Source: an uncultured Clostridia bacterium (lineage in GTDB: Bacteria; Bacillota; Clostridia; Oscillospirales; Oscillospiraceae). From it: a stretch of DNA of 45,006 nucleotides. Where the stretch lies: positions 1 to 45,006 of the forward strand of contig CAMZIY010000003.1 in assembly GCA_947307365.1 (NCBI GenBank), read 5' to 3'. Under the pieces are notes generated by a model. The model did not search any database. It was given only the letters and a program-made list of their open reading frames with translations, and had not been told where the DNA came from. The translations under genes and the position numbers were made by a program. Position 1 is the first letter of the stretch. Each line of letters starts with the position of its first letter. Positions 32,739-40,906 of this stretch are shown here, piece by piece.

Positions 32739-32863
32739 ACCCTCAACTCCTTTGCTAACCGTTGTAGTGCACGCTCGTACTCGGCAGGCGTCAAGTTTTG
32801 CCGTTGTAGCCCAGCCTTGCGCCGCTCATACTCCCGCCAAGCATTTCTTTGTTTGTTCTTCAA
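32735..32863 (-). CDS. 42-residue protein upstream of the nuclease
   Basis: Open frame from TTG 32863 to TGA 32735-32737. The product starts MKNKQRNAWREYERRKAGLQ and is strongly basic and helical, resembling the small ORFs that precede nucleases in phage early regions. A GGGGGGAG ribosome-binding site stands just before the start, inside the hairpin at 32866-32897. The TTGA overlap with the nuclease supports it. Confidence 0.6.
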   Translation of the reverse strand: MKNKQRNAWREYERRKAGLQRQNLTPAEYERALQRLAKELRV

Positions 32864-32865
32864 TG

Positions 32866-32897
32866 GGCTCCCCCCTTAAGGTGGACTGGGGGGAGCC
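32866..32897 (-). promoter_or_regulatory. Hairpin sequestering a ribosome-binding site
   Basis: GGCTCCCCCC (32866-32875) and GGGGGGAGCC (32888-32897) on the plus strand. In the minus-strand mRNA, the 3' arm is the GGGGGGAG ribosome-binding site two bases before TTG 32863. The 10-bp perfect stem would block translation of the 42-residue gene and, by coupling, of the nuclease. Confidence 0.65.
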
Positions 32898-33015
32898 TTG
32901 AAACAGGGACTCCCCCTGTCTCGGCCCGTTGCCGCTTCTCACGCCCCATTTGACGTGAGGTTACAGTGTTTATTTTCAGCAGTACAGAATGTGGAAGGGA
33001 TGGAAGCGTGCTGTC

Positions 33016-33042
33016 GTTTCCATCAATTCCATCATTTCCAAT
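33016..33042 (-). repeat. Dispersed repeat, copy 3
   Basis: Minus strand: ATTGGAAATGATGGAATTG followed by ATGGAAAC, almost identical to copy 1, immediately after the DUF3987 gene. Confidence 0.7.
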
Positions 33043-33049
33043 AGAAGTA

Positions 33050-34618
33050 TCACCCGATGTTTGGGTGAACCGCGTAATTGATTTGCACTCGCCCCTGTCC
33101 TATGGGTTCTTCTTCCCGACGAATGTAATTGCGCTCCTCTAAGATTTCCAATGCAGTCTCCATATCAGCAGCTTTCTTGAAACGTCCACGGCACTGTCTG
33201 GTCAGTTCAGACCGAGTGATGCGGTCAGAACCCTTGATACGTTTCAGAATATACTTTGCGTCCTCATCAGCTTCGCTCGCCCCCATCAGACCGAACGCAG
33301 TCTCTGCATGTGCCGCCAGGAACAACCCTATTCTGCAAGCAGCCTCGAAGGTCTCTCCGCTGATGGGTTCATTCAATGGTTCCTGCGCTGTCCCACAATG
33401 GAGGATAGCCGCGATCCGGCATACCGTTCCAACCAGCTTCCCGGCCCATTCCTGAATACTCTCCCAGCGCCCGGCGAGCAGCTTTTCAACGTGATCATGA
33501 AAACTACAGCGGTAATCGTTCGCATCTTTAGATAAATGCAACTCGCCGCAGTGTTCAAGGGTCAGTAGATGCCGGATGAAAGACCTATACGCCTGTTCTA
33601 CCTTCTCCGGAACCGGATCAGGTGACGCTTTACGTTCTCCTATTTTTCCTCGGCATATCGCATACAGAAAACGCCCGACAAGGCCGCGCCCGCGCATCAC
33701 CCGGTCACTCATGAGACCGGAAAGCACTGCAGGTTGTATAGCGAGAAGAACCGTCAGCCTGGGGCTGTCCACCCTATTACTTTTCCGTCCGATCCTATCC
33801 ATTGTAAGTTGTTCCCCGTCCCATGCTTTCAAGTAGACGTCCAAGTTCGTGGTCCGATCATACCTTCCTCGCATGGAATCAAAAACACCACCTTCGGCAG
33901 AACACAACGCAATACTGCCGCCTTGCTGCTCCATCATCTCCGCTAACTTCTCCGGGGTGGCGTCATCCACCAAGAGCCGCAGTTCATGGGGACATTGGTA
34001 TTCCGCGAGTTGTGCTGCAAGATCCAATGCGTCCTCGACGCTTCCCTTGCCCTTTACGGCGGCTGCTTCGGCCGCTGCTTTCTTCCCCTCCAGTATCCGC
34101 CGCTCGGTCTCTGCCTGAGCTATGTTCGCTGCATCGGCATCCCGGCGTTCGCGCTCATAGTCCCGTAAAGGTTTGGTAATCCTGCTAAGGACAGGGGACT
34201 TCCTTTCGGCGGGAGCACCAACAATTACAGTGTACAGGCTCAAAGTTTCCGTCCAGTCGGGACGTACCCTTAGTGTAAAATGCCGCTGTAAGACTGCCGC
34301 CATCACTCCCAGCGCAAGCAGCCCCCCCATTTCAAGCGGGGTCTGAGTGGATTCCGCCAGTGCTTCTACAAATGCCTCCACGGGAGCGGGAAGCGTCTCA
34401 ACAGGGAAGGAAGGGAGGTTATAGGTTTCAAAAGGAATTGGGTCCTGCCAGATATCACCACGGTACTCATTGTCGCTGAAAACGGGTTCGCCACGTTGAA
34501 AGCGTTCAAAAGCTATATCAATTACTTCCTCAAGCGTAATCCCGGATTTAACGGAGCCCTCTATCTGGTCCAGGCTGTACCCGGCACTCAACAAAGTGGA
34601 AAGTTTATCACCATCCAT
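33050..34618 (-). CDS. DUF3987 primase/helicase-like replication protein
   Basis: 522 residues. The ATG at 34618 follows GGGGG by 8 bases. The N-terminal part (about 1-90) holds FPVETLPAPVEAFVEALAESTQTPLEMGGLLALGVMA, the family hallmark, followed by a modified P-loop GAPAERKSP in place of GxxGxGKS, then RLLVDDATPEKLAEMM and the GLVGRFLY motif. The C-terminus ends with a winged-helix-like stretch (ITRSELTRQCRGRFK). DUF3987 proteins are found in phages, satellites and ICEs and are thought to act in replication. It is the largest gene of the element. Confidence 0.85.
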   Translation of the reverse strand: MDGDKLSTLLSAGYSLDQIEGSVKSGITLEEVIDIAFERFQRGEPVFSDNEYRGDIWQDPIPFETYNLPSFPVETLPAPVEAFVEALAESTQTPLEMGGLLALGVMAAVLQRHFTLRVRPDWTETLSLYTVIVGAPAERKSPVLSRITKPLRDYERERRDADAANIAQAETERRILEGKKAAAEAAAVKGKGSVEDALDLAAQLAEYQCPHELRLLVDDATPEKLAEMMEQQGGSIALCSAEGGVFDSMRGRYDRTTNLDVYLKAWDGEQLTMDRIGRKSNRVDSPRLTVLLAIQPAVLSGLMSDRVMRGRGLVGRFLYAICRGKIGERKASPDPVPEKVEQAYRSFIRHLLTLEHCGELHLSKDANDYRCSFHDHVEKLLAGRWESIQEWAGKLVGTVCRIAAILHCGTAQEPLNEPISGETFEAACRIGLFLAAHAETAFGLMGASEADEDAKYILKRIKGSDRITRSELTRQCRGRFKKAADMETALEILEERNYIRREEEPIGQGRVQINYAVHPNIG

Positions 34619-34763
34619 CTAATTCGCCCCCTTGTGCTGGATCGACAAGCCTGATATGATTATATTGAGAGGTGTGATACTGCGTAATGTTGCCCCTCGC
34701 CTTTGCCGCCTCCGTGGTGCAAACACGGGGACGGCTTTTAATCGTCCTCATGACTTCAATCAC
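34608..34763 (-). CDS. 51-residue protein between excisionase-like and DUF3987 genes
   Basis: Open frame from GTG 34763 to TGA 34608-34610, overlapping the upstream gene by 8 bases and the DUF3987 start by 11. An in-frame ATG at 34751 gives 47 residues (MRTIKSRPRVCTTEAAKARG...). Basic and polar. The tight overlaps on both sides suggest a real gene; family unknown. Confidence 0.45.
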   Translation of the reverse strand: MIEVMRTIKSRPRVCTTEAAKARGNITQYHTSQYNHIRLVDPAQGGELDGW

Positions 34764-34956
34764 CTTCCATCGGGACACCGAGCTGTCGAAGCAGCAAAGG
34801 CACGTTTATCAAGTATTTGTTGCCGGATTTGATATGCGGGACGACACCGCTCCGGCATCCATTTCTTAGGAATGATTGAGCCAAGCCGGTTGTGTGGCAG
34901 GCCTCAGCAATTGTCTGAAACGGTTTCCTGGAATTCGGCTGAACATATTCACTCAT
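34756..34956 (-). CDS. Excisionase-like / AlpA-type HTH protein
   Basis: 66 residues with a MerR-like helix-turn-helix (FQTIAEACHTTGLAQSFLRNGCRSGVVPHIKSGNKYLINVPLLLRQLG), the form of phage excisionases and AlpA activators. It overlaps the upstream small HTH gene by 8 bases. It probably directs excision or activates replication genes downstream. Confidence 0.75.
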   Translation of the reverse strand: MSEYVQPNSRKPFQTIAEACHTTGLAQSFLRNGCRSGVVPHIKSGNKYLINVPLLLRQLGVPMEGD

Positions 34957-35137
34957 GTTTCTCTCTCCCTTCGGATATTTCTCGAATGATCGTCAGGACA
35001 CGCTCGGTTTCTGCGTCGTCCAGTTCCCTGCGCAGTTTGCGGGAAAAGTTGCCGTCATTGAGACCGATGCGCTCACCGATTTCCCAAAGGCAGACCCCTG
35101 CTTCCCGTGCCGCTTCGCGGATTCTTTGATTCTTCAA
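34949..35137 (-). CDS. Small HTH protein, first gene of the replication operon
   Basis: 62 residues from TTG 35137 (AGAGGAGTGAG upstream; a longer opening to 35179 lacks a site). A helix-turn-helix (IREAAREAGVCLWEIGERIGLNDGNFSRKLRREL) fills most of it. It is divergent from the XRE repressor, in the position of a Cro-like regulator. Confidence 0.7.
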   Translation of the reverse strand: MKNQRIREAAREAGVCLWEIGERIGLNDGNFSRKLRRELDDAETERVLTIIREISEGREKHE

Positions 35138-35186
35138 TAATCTCACTCCTCTGTACGATTTTGGCTTGACAAACAGCAAAGAATAA

Positions 35187-35315
35187 CCTATATTTAAGGC
35201 GAAGGTTGTTGTTGTACCCTATTTGTAGGTTAGCACAGCCTTGAAGGGCTTTCAATAGCAAGTCCAGATGTGGGGAATACAAAGCAAAAGAAGCGCAAAA
35301 AGAACTAAATATAGG
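35187..35315. promoter_or_regulatory. Divergent switch region with inverted operators
   Basis: Minus-strand promoter: TTGAAA (35250-35255), 17-base spacer, TAACCT (35227-35232), overlapped by CCTATTTGTAGG (35218-35229). CCTATATTTA (35187-35196) and its reverse complement TAAATATAGG (35306-35315) flank the region. This looks like a genetic switch between repressor and replication genes. Confidence 0.7.
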
Positions 35316-35330
35316 GTAGGATGTGAATAA

Positions 35331-35954
35331 ATGAACAGAATACAGGTAAGCACAGCAAAGAGATTCCGAGACGCAAGGCTCAAATATAATCAGAACGGCA
35401 GTCAGACGGTGGAACAGGTATCCGGTGCAACGGGTATCACGAAATCCAATCTCGGTGACCTGGAGAGCTCTGTGTGCAAGCCGCGCAATACTGGGTATCT
35501 GACTGTGGCGAAGCTGGCAAAGCATTACGGCGTTTCGTGTGATTATCTCGTCGGTCTGACAAAGTATCCCGGGAGAGATCGGGATGCCCGCTCCTTGTGT
35601 GACGGCCTGGGGCTATCAACTGGCGCTTCAGCAAAGCTGATTGCCCTGACGCATTATGAGAATAGAATGAGAGCCCTCAGCGTCCTTTTGGAGGATGAAA
35701 GCTTTATCTCAATACTGGACGCTCTCGCTGATTGCATGGATTTTCGGTATTGGGCTTCCTTCCTGGAGGGTGAGATTTGCAATCCTGAAAAGATGCCAAA
35801 TCCAGATGACGGATCAAGGGAAATACAGGAGATCCTTGCGGAAAAGGATAGGGAGGCATGGCGAATTTCAAGAATCTTCCAGCCGCAATTCCTTATGGCG
35901 AAGATTGCAGAGCGATTGATTGAAGAATCTGAATCTAGTGCCGAAGTGCGGTAA
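35331..35954 (+). CDS. XRE-family repressor
   Basis: 207 residues. The N-terminal 70 residues form a Cro/CI helix-turn-helix (TVEQVSGATGITKSNLGDLESS), ending in CDYLVGLTKYP as in many Firmicutes phage repressors. The C-terminal part is helical and acidic with no peptidase motif, so RecA-type self-cleavage is not evident. It lies next to the switch region and upstream of the integrase gene. Confidence 0.85.
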   Translation: MNRIQVSTAKRFRDARLKYNQNGSQTVEQVSGATGITKSNLGDLESSVCKPRNTGYLTVAKLAKHYGVSCDYLVGLTKYPGRDRDARSLCDGLGLSTGASAKLIALTHYENRMRALSVLLEDESFISILDALADCMDFRYWASFLEGEICNPEKMPNPDDGSREIQEILAEKDREAWRISRIFQPQFLMAKIAERLIEESESSAEVR

Positions 35955-36068
35955 CCTATTGCAGTTTCTTATGTCCTGCCCTAATCTGCGGTTACTATAG
36001 CACGGCGAAAAATCTTACCTAACGCGATTGCTGAAAACTGCACGACATAATAAGTTGGGAGTAAGTAA

Positions 36069-37295
36069 ATGGCTACAATTAGAAAAGAGACCACACCTGA
36101 TGGACGCGAATACTACCGAATCTGCGTCAGTATGGGGCGAGGAAAACCACGTATTGTACGGCGATGGTATCCTGAAAAAGGATGGTCTGCTAAGACAATT
36201 GAAAAAAAGCTGAACGCCGAGGCCGCAGAGATTGAACGCCAGGCCAAAGCCGGGGAGATCGTTAGCCGGAAAAGAGCGAAGGAGATTGCAGAGCAGGAGC
36301 GAGAGAAAGCGGAAAAAGCTGCTGCGGCGGAAGCGCGGCTCCCAACGCTGGAGCGATTCGCAAAGGAGCGTTTCATGCCGAAGATTGCCGTTGACTGCGC
36401 GGAGAACACCAGGGCAAGCTATCAGACTAATCTTGATAAGTGGATCATCCCGGCTGTAGGCGATTTGAAGATGAAGGACATAACCCCGGCAGACCTCCAG
36501 GGCATCCTTGACGGGATGAAGGCCCAGGGCAAGGCACACGGAACAGTCCAAAAGGTCCATGTGGTGCTGAGTTCCTTGTTCAAGACGGCGAAAAAGGCGA
36601 AGGTGATCCAGACTAACCCAATGCTCGACGTGGACAAGCCCGATCCCCGGCCGGATGAAGTCATCAAGAATGAGGCGGAGCTTGCTCTTTCAGCTGGGGA
36701 GCTGTCCTATGTGCTGGATTGCATTTCAAAGGAGCCCTTGAAATGGCAAGCCTTTATTGCCCTTGCCGCCGATACCGGAGCCCGAAGGGGAGAACTGTGC
36801 GGACTGCTTTGGAAGGATGTAGACTGGAAATCTGGCATGGTAAGAATCGAAGGAAACCTCCAGTACACGAAAGCGAAGGGCGTCTATCGCACTATCCCCA
36901 AAACAAAGAAGGTCCGGGAGGTAGACCTGGGACCCGATGCGCTAACCATTCTTCGCGCATGGCGCACGGAGCAGTCTGAAAAGTGTATCTCTCAATGGGT
37001 GTTCACCCAGGAGAATAGCCCAGAGCCCATGTTCCCGCAGAGCCCAACTCGGTATTTCAGAAAATTCGGTGAACGGTACGACATCCCCAACTTCCACCCC
37101 CATATCCTCCGGCATACTTCGGCTTCATTGGCCTTGACCTCCGGCGCGGCGGATATAAAAAGCATTGCTGACCGGCTGGGCCATTCGGAAGCGGTCCTCT
37201 TGAAAAAGTACGCACACAGTACCGATGAATCCCGCAGGAGGGCAGGGCAGGCGGTCAGAGATGCGGCACGTGACGCGGCAAAGAAACATGCGTAG
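36069..37295 (+). CDS. int: Tyrosine recombinase (integrase) of the element
   Basis: 408 residues. An N-terminal AP2-like arm-binding domain (about 1-40, GREYYRICVSMGRGKPRIVRRW), a coiled stretch, a core-binding SAM-like domain (about 90-175) and the catalytic domain. Catalytic residues are visible: Arg239 in TGARRGEL, His345 and Arg348 in HPHILRH, His372 in LGHSE, and Tyr381 in LKKYAHS. All are intact, so the element may still be active. It lies at the right end, 280 bases from the attachment site. Confidence 0.95.
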   Translation: MATIRKETTPDGREYYRICVSMGRGKPRIVRRWYPEKGWSAKTIEKKLNAEAAEIERQAKAGEIVSRKRAKEIAEQEREKAEKAAAAEARLPTLERFAKERFMPKIAVDCAENTRASYQTNLDKWIIPAVGDLKMKDITPADLQGILDGMKAQGKAHGTVQKVHVVLSSLFKTAKKAKVIQTNPMLDVDKPDPRPDEVIKNEAELALSAGELSYVLDCISKEPLKWQAFIALAADTGARRGELCGLLWKDVDWKSGMVRIEGNLQYTKAKGVYRTIPKTKKVREVDLGPDALTILRAWRTEQSEKCISQWVFTQENSPEPMFPQSPTRYFRKFGERYDIPNFHPHILRHTSASLALTSGAADIKSIADRLGHSEAVLLKKYAHSTDESRRRAGQAVRDAARDAAKKHA

Positions 37296-37301
37296 GGCAT
37301 C

Positions 37302-37327
37302 GTTTCCATCATTTCCATCTTTTCCAT
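37302..37327 (-). repeat. Dispersed repeat, copy 4
   Basis: Minus strand: ATGGAAAAGATGGAAATG followed by ATGGAAAC, right after the integrase stop codon. Confidence 0.65.
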
Positions 37328-37452
37328 AAGATTTCCCGCGGAAATCAAAGCAAATATGAAGCTGAGCATAAGAAAAGCTGGACGGGTTGATTCCCGCCCA
37401 GCTTCCTTTATGGTCTTCACAAATGGGATCAAAAATAAGCTGCTTTTGGTGA

Positions 37453-37476
37453 ATGTTGCACTTTGTGTTGCACTTT
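37453..37476 (+). repeat. Right arm-type integrase sites
   Basis: ATGTTGCACTTT and GTGTTGCACTTT in direct tandem. The surrounding 29 bases (37451-37479) match 27008-27036 at all but one position. Confidence 0.78.
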
Positions 37477-37534
37477 CTGACGAAGAAGCAGAATAACCGC
37501 TTTTAGCAAAAAGCAGAAATAGTTCTGAAATAAC

Positions 37535-37566
37535 AAAAAACCGCCTAAAACCATCGTTTCAAGCGG
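37535..37566 (-). terminator. Element-supplied terminator for the tRNAs
   Basis: Minus strand: CCGCTTGAAAC (37556-37566), loop GATG, GTTTTAGGCGG (37541-37551), TTTTTT (37535-37540). The stem has two G-T pairs. It lies 8 bases past the rebuilt tRNA-Thr 3' end. Confidence 0.85.
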
Positions 37567-37574
37567 CTAAAAGT

Positions 37575-37650
<76 letters not shown>

Positions 37651-37651
37651 A

Positions 37652-37729
37652 TGGCGACCCGGAACGGGCTCGAACCGTCGACCTCCAGCGTGACAGGCTG
37701 GCGTTCTAAACCGACTGAACTACCGGGCC
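37652..37729 (-). tRNA. tRNA-Asp (anticodon GTC)
   Basis: 78 bases including CCA. Acceptor GGCCCGG pairs with CCGGGTC; anticodon loop CTGTCAC between CCAGC and GCTGG; T arm GTTCGAGCC. First gene of a two-tRNA operon, one base before tRNA-Thr. Confidence 0.95.
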
Positions 37730-37741
37730 AAAAGCTTGTAC

Positions 37742-37770
37742 ATCATAGCATCCGTCCTGAGAAATGTCAA
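37742..37770 (-). promoter_or_regulatory. Promoter of the tRNA-Asp/tRNA-Thr operon
   Basis: Minus strand: TTGACA (37765-37770), 17-base spacer, TATGAT (37742-37747). Confidence 0.88.
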
Positions 37771-38666
37771 GACAAAAAAGAAAAAAACTTAAGCTTTGAC
37801 CATTCCGGGCTGCTGTGGAAATGCAGCGGTATCCCGCTGAGCGGATGGGAGAAGGAAAGGTCAGTGCAGTGAAGGGCCTGGATCGTCTGCCCCAGCTCTG
37901 CGGAGCGGGCGGCGGACTCCGGGGAAGCATAGAGCCGGTCTCCCAGCACAGGCCACCCCATGGCGCTCATGTGGACACGGATCTGGTGGGTCCGGCCGGT
38001 GAGCAGACGAAGCCGGACCAGGCTGCAGCCCTGCGCTGTTTCAAGCAGGGAATACTCCGTGGCGGCGGTTTCGCCCGGCTCGCCTGCCTCCCGCCGCAGG
38101 TCCCGGGGGTCGGGACGGCGGATCGGAAGCTCGATGCGGCCGACGGGTGGATCTGGGACGCCGTACACCGCGGCAAGATAGTTTTTTTCCGTCTCCGGCG
38201 CGGCCAGAGCTTCTCCCAGCAGCCGGCAGGCCCAGGCATTTTTGGCAAAGAGCACGACACCGCCCGTATCCCGGTCCAGGCGATTCACCGCGTGGCAGCC
38301 CTCCTCCCCCTCGGAGAGAAGATAGGACCAGACCGCATTGGCCAGGGTGCCGGTGTTGCGGCTGTGGGTGGGATGGACGATGATCCCCTGGGGCTTGTCC
38401 AGCGCCAGCATGAGAGCGTCCTCGTACAGGATATGCAGTTCTCCCGGTTCCGGCGGATAGTCGGGCAGATCCTCCCGCAGCAGGGCGATAATCTCATCCC
38501 CGGGAGCAAGGACAGAAGACGCAAAAACAGGGCTGCCGTTCACCAGCAGTCCCTGCTCGGATTTTAGTTTTCGCAGTTGGGCAGCGGAAAGATGCAGTTC
38601 CCTGCGGCAGATGCTCTGCAGCTGCCGTCCGGCTGTTTCAGAAGTGACTCTGAACCGCAGCGTCAT
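37767..38666 (-). CDS. RluA-family pseudouridine synthase
   Basis: 299 residues. N-terminal S4-like RNA-binding part (about 15-60), then the catalytic domain with NRLDRDTGG (128-136), where Asp131 is the family's nucleophile, and the C-terminal GRTHQIRVHMSAMGWPVLGD. Modifies uridine in rRNA or tRNA; the exact site is not predictable. It overlaps the DUF4358 gene by 4 bases. Its last codons overlap the tRNA operon promoter on the same strand. Confidence 0.93.
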   Translation of the reverse strand: MTLRFRVTSETAGRQLQSICRRELHLSAAQLRKLKSEQGLLVNGSPVFASSVLAPGDEIIALLREDLPDYPPEPGELHILYEDALMLALDKPQGIIVHPTHSRNTGTLANAVWSYLLSEGEEGCHAVNRLDRDTGGVVLFAKNAWACRLLGEALAAPETEKNYLAAVYGVPDPPVGRIELPIRRPDPRDLRREAGEPGETAATEYSLLETAQGCSLVRLRLLTGRTHQIRVHMSAMGWPVLGDRLYASPESAARSAELGQTIQALHCTDLSFSHPLSGIPLHFHSSPEWSKLKFFSFLS

Positions 38667-39142
38667 GCCGGGAAATAGGGGCTGAGCAGCTCGGCGGCCT
38701 TTTTCGGATCCGCGGCTGCGCAGAGGACCAGGGTATTGTCCCGCACCCGGACCACGGCGCCTTCCAGCTTCGGCACCTCGTCAGGAGCGTAGCTCTCATA
38801 AGTGCGCTTCTGATTTTCCAATCGGGCTTCGGCGGACTTTCTCGCAGCGGTCAGGGCGTCGCCGTCCCGGCAGATGAAGAGGGTAAATTCGTCCGCCGTT
38901 CCCCCGGAGGCGGAGAGCCAGCAGTACAGATCGACGCCGTCTTCCTCGGAAAACCCGTAAAGCAGAGCGGCGATCTCCGGATCCACCGCTTCCATCTCGT
39001 CGGCAAAGATCCCGGCATCCAGCAGGGTCTTGGCCAGGTCTTCGGCGGCGGGCAGCGGTTTCTTTTCAGCGCCGCCGGCGCAGGCGGCCATAAGCAGAAC
39101 GAACAGCAGAAGGAGAGCAAGGACCGGCAGGATGCGTTTCAT
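38663..39142 (-). CDS. DUF4358-type lipoprotein
   Basis: 159 residues from ATG 39142, overlapping the stop of the SGNH gene (ATGA). Signal MKRILPVLALLLLFVLLMAAC gives lipidated Cys21. The rest (AAEDLAKTLLDAGIFADEMEAVD ... DPKKAAELLSPYF) matches DUF4358 proteins of Clostridia, which are often encoded beside SGNH hydrolases and MBOAT acyltransferases of cell-surface polymer acylation. No MBOAT gene is in the window. Confidence 0.75.
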   Translation of the reverse strand: MKRILPVLALLLLFVLLMAACAGGAEKKPLPAAEDLAKTLLDAGIFADEMEAVDPEIAALLYGFSEEDGVDLYCWLSASGGTADEFTLFICRDGDALTAARKSAEARLENQKRTYESYAPDEVPKLEGAVVRVRDNTLVLCAAADPKKAAELLSPYFPA

Positions 39143-40113
39143 ATCTTTTCCTCCAGCACGACGTGGCATTTCAGATAATCCCGCCATGCTTTGTAGTATT
39201 TGGTGTAGGGGTGGATCCCGTCGAAGGAGCCCCCGGCGGGCAGATCTCCGTCCTCGTTAGCGATGGAGGAGTATACGTCCAGATAATGGGCCTTCTTCTC
39301 CGCCGCCAGAGCCTGGATGAGTTCATTATACCGGCGGATGCGTTTGTTGTTGAATACGGAGCCGCTGTCGCTCTGGTCCTTGGTGACGGGGGTCATGCTC
39401 TGGAGATAGATGACGGCGCCCGGCTGGATCTCCCGGATCCGGTCGATGAGAATGCTGTATTTCGAGATGAATTTCTCCTCGGTCCAGTTGATCTCGTTCA
39501 GACCCAGCATGATATAAACCTTGCTGTGATCCTTTCTCGACATGGCGTCCAGGATCGTGATGTATCTGCCGCCTCCGGCATTGATGGCCTTTTCATAAAA
39601 GATGTTAGAAACGGTGATGGACTGGGTGGCATAGTAATCCGGCGTTTTCATGCCGCTGTACAGCATGAATCCCTGTGCCAGAGAGTTGCCGATAAAAGCG
39701 GTATCAGAGAAGAAATCATCCTCCACGGGCTCGCATTCCGGAACGATGTCTCCCCAGGTATAATCCGCCAGGCGGTTGCCGCTGGGATCGACAAAAATGC
39801 AATCCGGGATCTCTTCCCCGGGAGCCTGATCCACAGGCAGGACTTTCTGCTCCCGGTTCCAAATGGTGATGGGCTCGGGGGTGGGTTCCGGCGTAGGTTC
39901 CGGAGTGGGTTCCGGCGTGGGGGAGGGGGTGACCTCCAGCTGCGGCGCAGGCTCCGGGGTGATCTCGGCGGCGGAGGCTGTGCTGGGGCTCTGGAAAAAC
40001 GCAAAGTGGGCCAGCAGGACAAAGGCAGCCGCCGGCACCAGCCAGAACAGGGCGGCAAGCAGCATGCGCCGGGTACGCTTATTCGCTTTTTTCTGATGAA
40101 AGGATCCAGCCAC
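39139..40113 (-). CDS. Membrane-anchored SGNH/GDSL hydrolase
   Basis: 324 residues from GTG 40113 (AGGAGG 10 bases upstream). One N-terminal transmembrane segment (about 17-40), a Pro-Thr-Glu linker (about 52-82), then the hydrolase domain with FIGNSLAQGF (140-149, Ser144 as nucleophile in place of GDS), GLNEIN (block III Asn) and DGIHPY (Asp298, His301). Probably an extracellular esterase or O-acyl transfer partner acting on wall polymers. Confidence 0.85.
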   Translation of the reverse strand: MAGSFHQKKANKRTRRMLLAALFWLVPAAAFVLLAHFAFFQSPSTASAAEITPEPAPQLEVTPSPTPEPTPEPTPEPTPEPITIWNREQKVLPVDQAPGEEIPDCIFVDPSGNRLADYTWGDIVPECEPVEDDFFSDTAFIGNSLAQGFMLYSGMKTPDYYATQSITVSNIFYEKAINAGGGRYITILDAMSRKDHSKVYIMLGLNEINWTEEKFISKYSILIDRIREIQPGAVIYLQSMTPVTKDQSDSGSVFNNKRIRRYNELIQALAAEKKAHYLDVYSSIANEDGDLPAGGSFDGIHPYTKYYKAWRDYLKCHVVLEEKI

Positions 40114-40307
40114 GCTCCGTTTGCCTCCTGAGAAATACTCTGCTTATCATATCAAAACCGATACCATCTCGCAACAGGATTTTTGCTTTTTTTCGACAGG
40201 GCCGGAAGGAATTTGCTCAGGAAAAAGGGTATGGAAAAGCAGCCCGGTCTATGCTAAAATCAGCGTGTCCCGCCGATTCAGCGGCGGGGAAAAGGGAGGT
40301 CTACGAC

Positions 40308-40904
40308 ATGAAAAAAGCACTGCTCATCACTGCCCTCTGCATTCTCTGCCTGGCCTTGCTGGTTTCCTGCGGGAAAAAGGAGAAACAGGAGGACTCCCCC
40401 TATCTTTCCGGGCTGCATCATGTGGAGCTGGTCATCCGGGATTACGGCACCATCAGCCTGGAGCTGGATGCGGATACCGCCCCCATCAGCGTGACCAATT
40501 TCATCAATCTGGCCAATTCCGGTTTTTATGACGGGCTTACCTTTCACCGCATCATCGAAGGCTTCATGATGCAGGGCGGCGGGTTCGATGAAAAAGGCAA
40601 CCCGAAAGAGGCCAGCCCGATCAAAGGCGAATTTGCCAAAAACGGGGTCACGAACAACATCGACCATGACCGGGGCGTGATTTCCATGGCCCGTGCCAAC
40701 GATTTCAACAGCGGCAGCGCCCAGTTTTTCATAATGCATGAGAAAGCTCCCCACCTGGACGGGCAGTATGCAGCTTTTGGCCATGTGACGGACGGGATGG
40801 ACATCGTGGACAAGATCTGTGAAAACACCCCGGTTCAGGACGGCAACGGCTCCGTTGCCGTGAAGGACCGGCCGGTGATCGAGACCATCCGGGTGATCGA
40901 TTGA
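40308..40904 (+). CDS. Cyclophilin-type peptidyl-prolyl isomerase lipoprotein
   Basis: 198 residues from ATG 40308 (GGGAGG upstream). Signal with lipobox LVSC, Cys21. The cyclophilin domain is clear: NFINLANSGFYDGLTFHRIIEGFMMQGG, ISMARANDFNSGSAQFFI, HLDGQYAAFGHVTDGMDIVDKI. Folding helper for secreted proteins at the outer face of the membrane. It touches the next gene. Confidence 0.93.
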   Translation: MKKALLITALCILCLALLVSCGKKEKQEDSPYLSGLHHVELVIRDYGTISLELDADTAPISVTNFINLANSGFYDGLTFHRIIEGFMMQGGGFDEKGNPKEASPIKGEFAKNGVTNNIDHDRGVISMARANDFNSGSAQFFIMHEKAPHLDGQYAAFGHVTDGMDIVDKICENTPVQDGNGSVAVKDRPVIETIRVID

Positions 40905-40906
40905 GC

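Noticed and set aside
36992..37432. 146-residue minus-strand protein at the right end of the element
   Set aside because: Mostly antisense to the integrase. Only the dispersed-repeat portion gives an apparent Met-Glu start, and there is no supporting homology.
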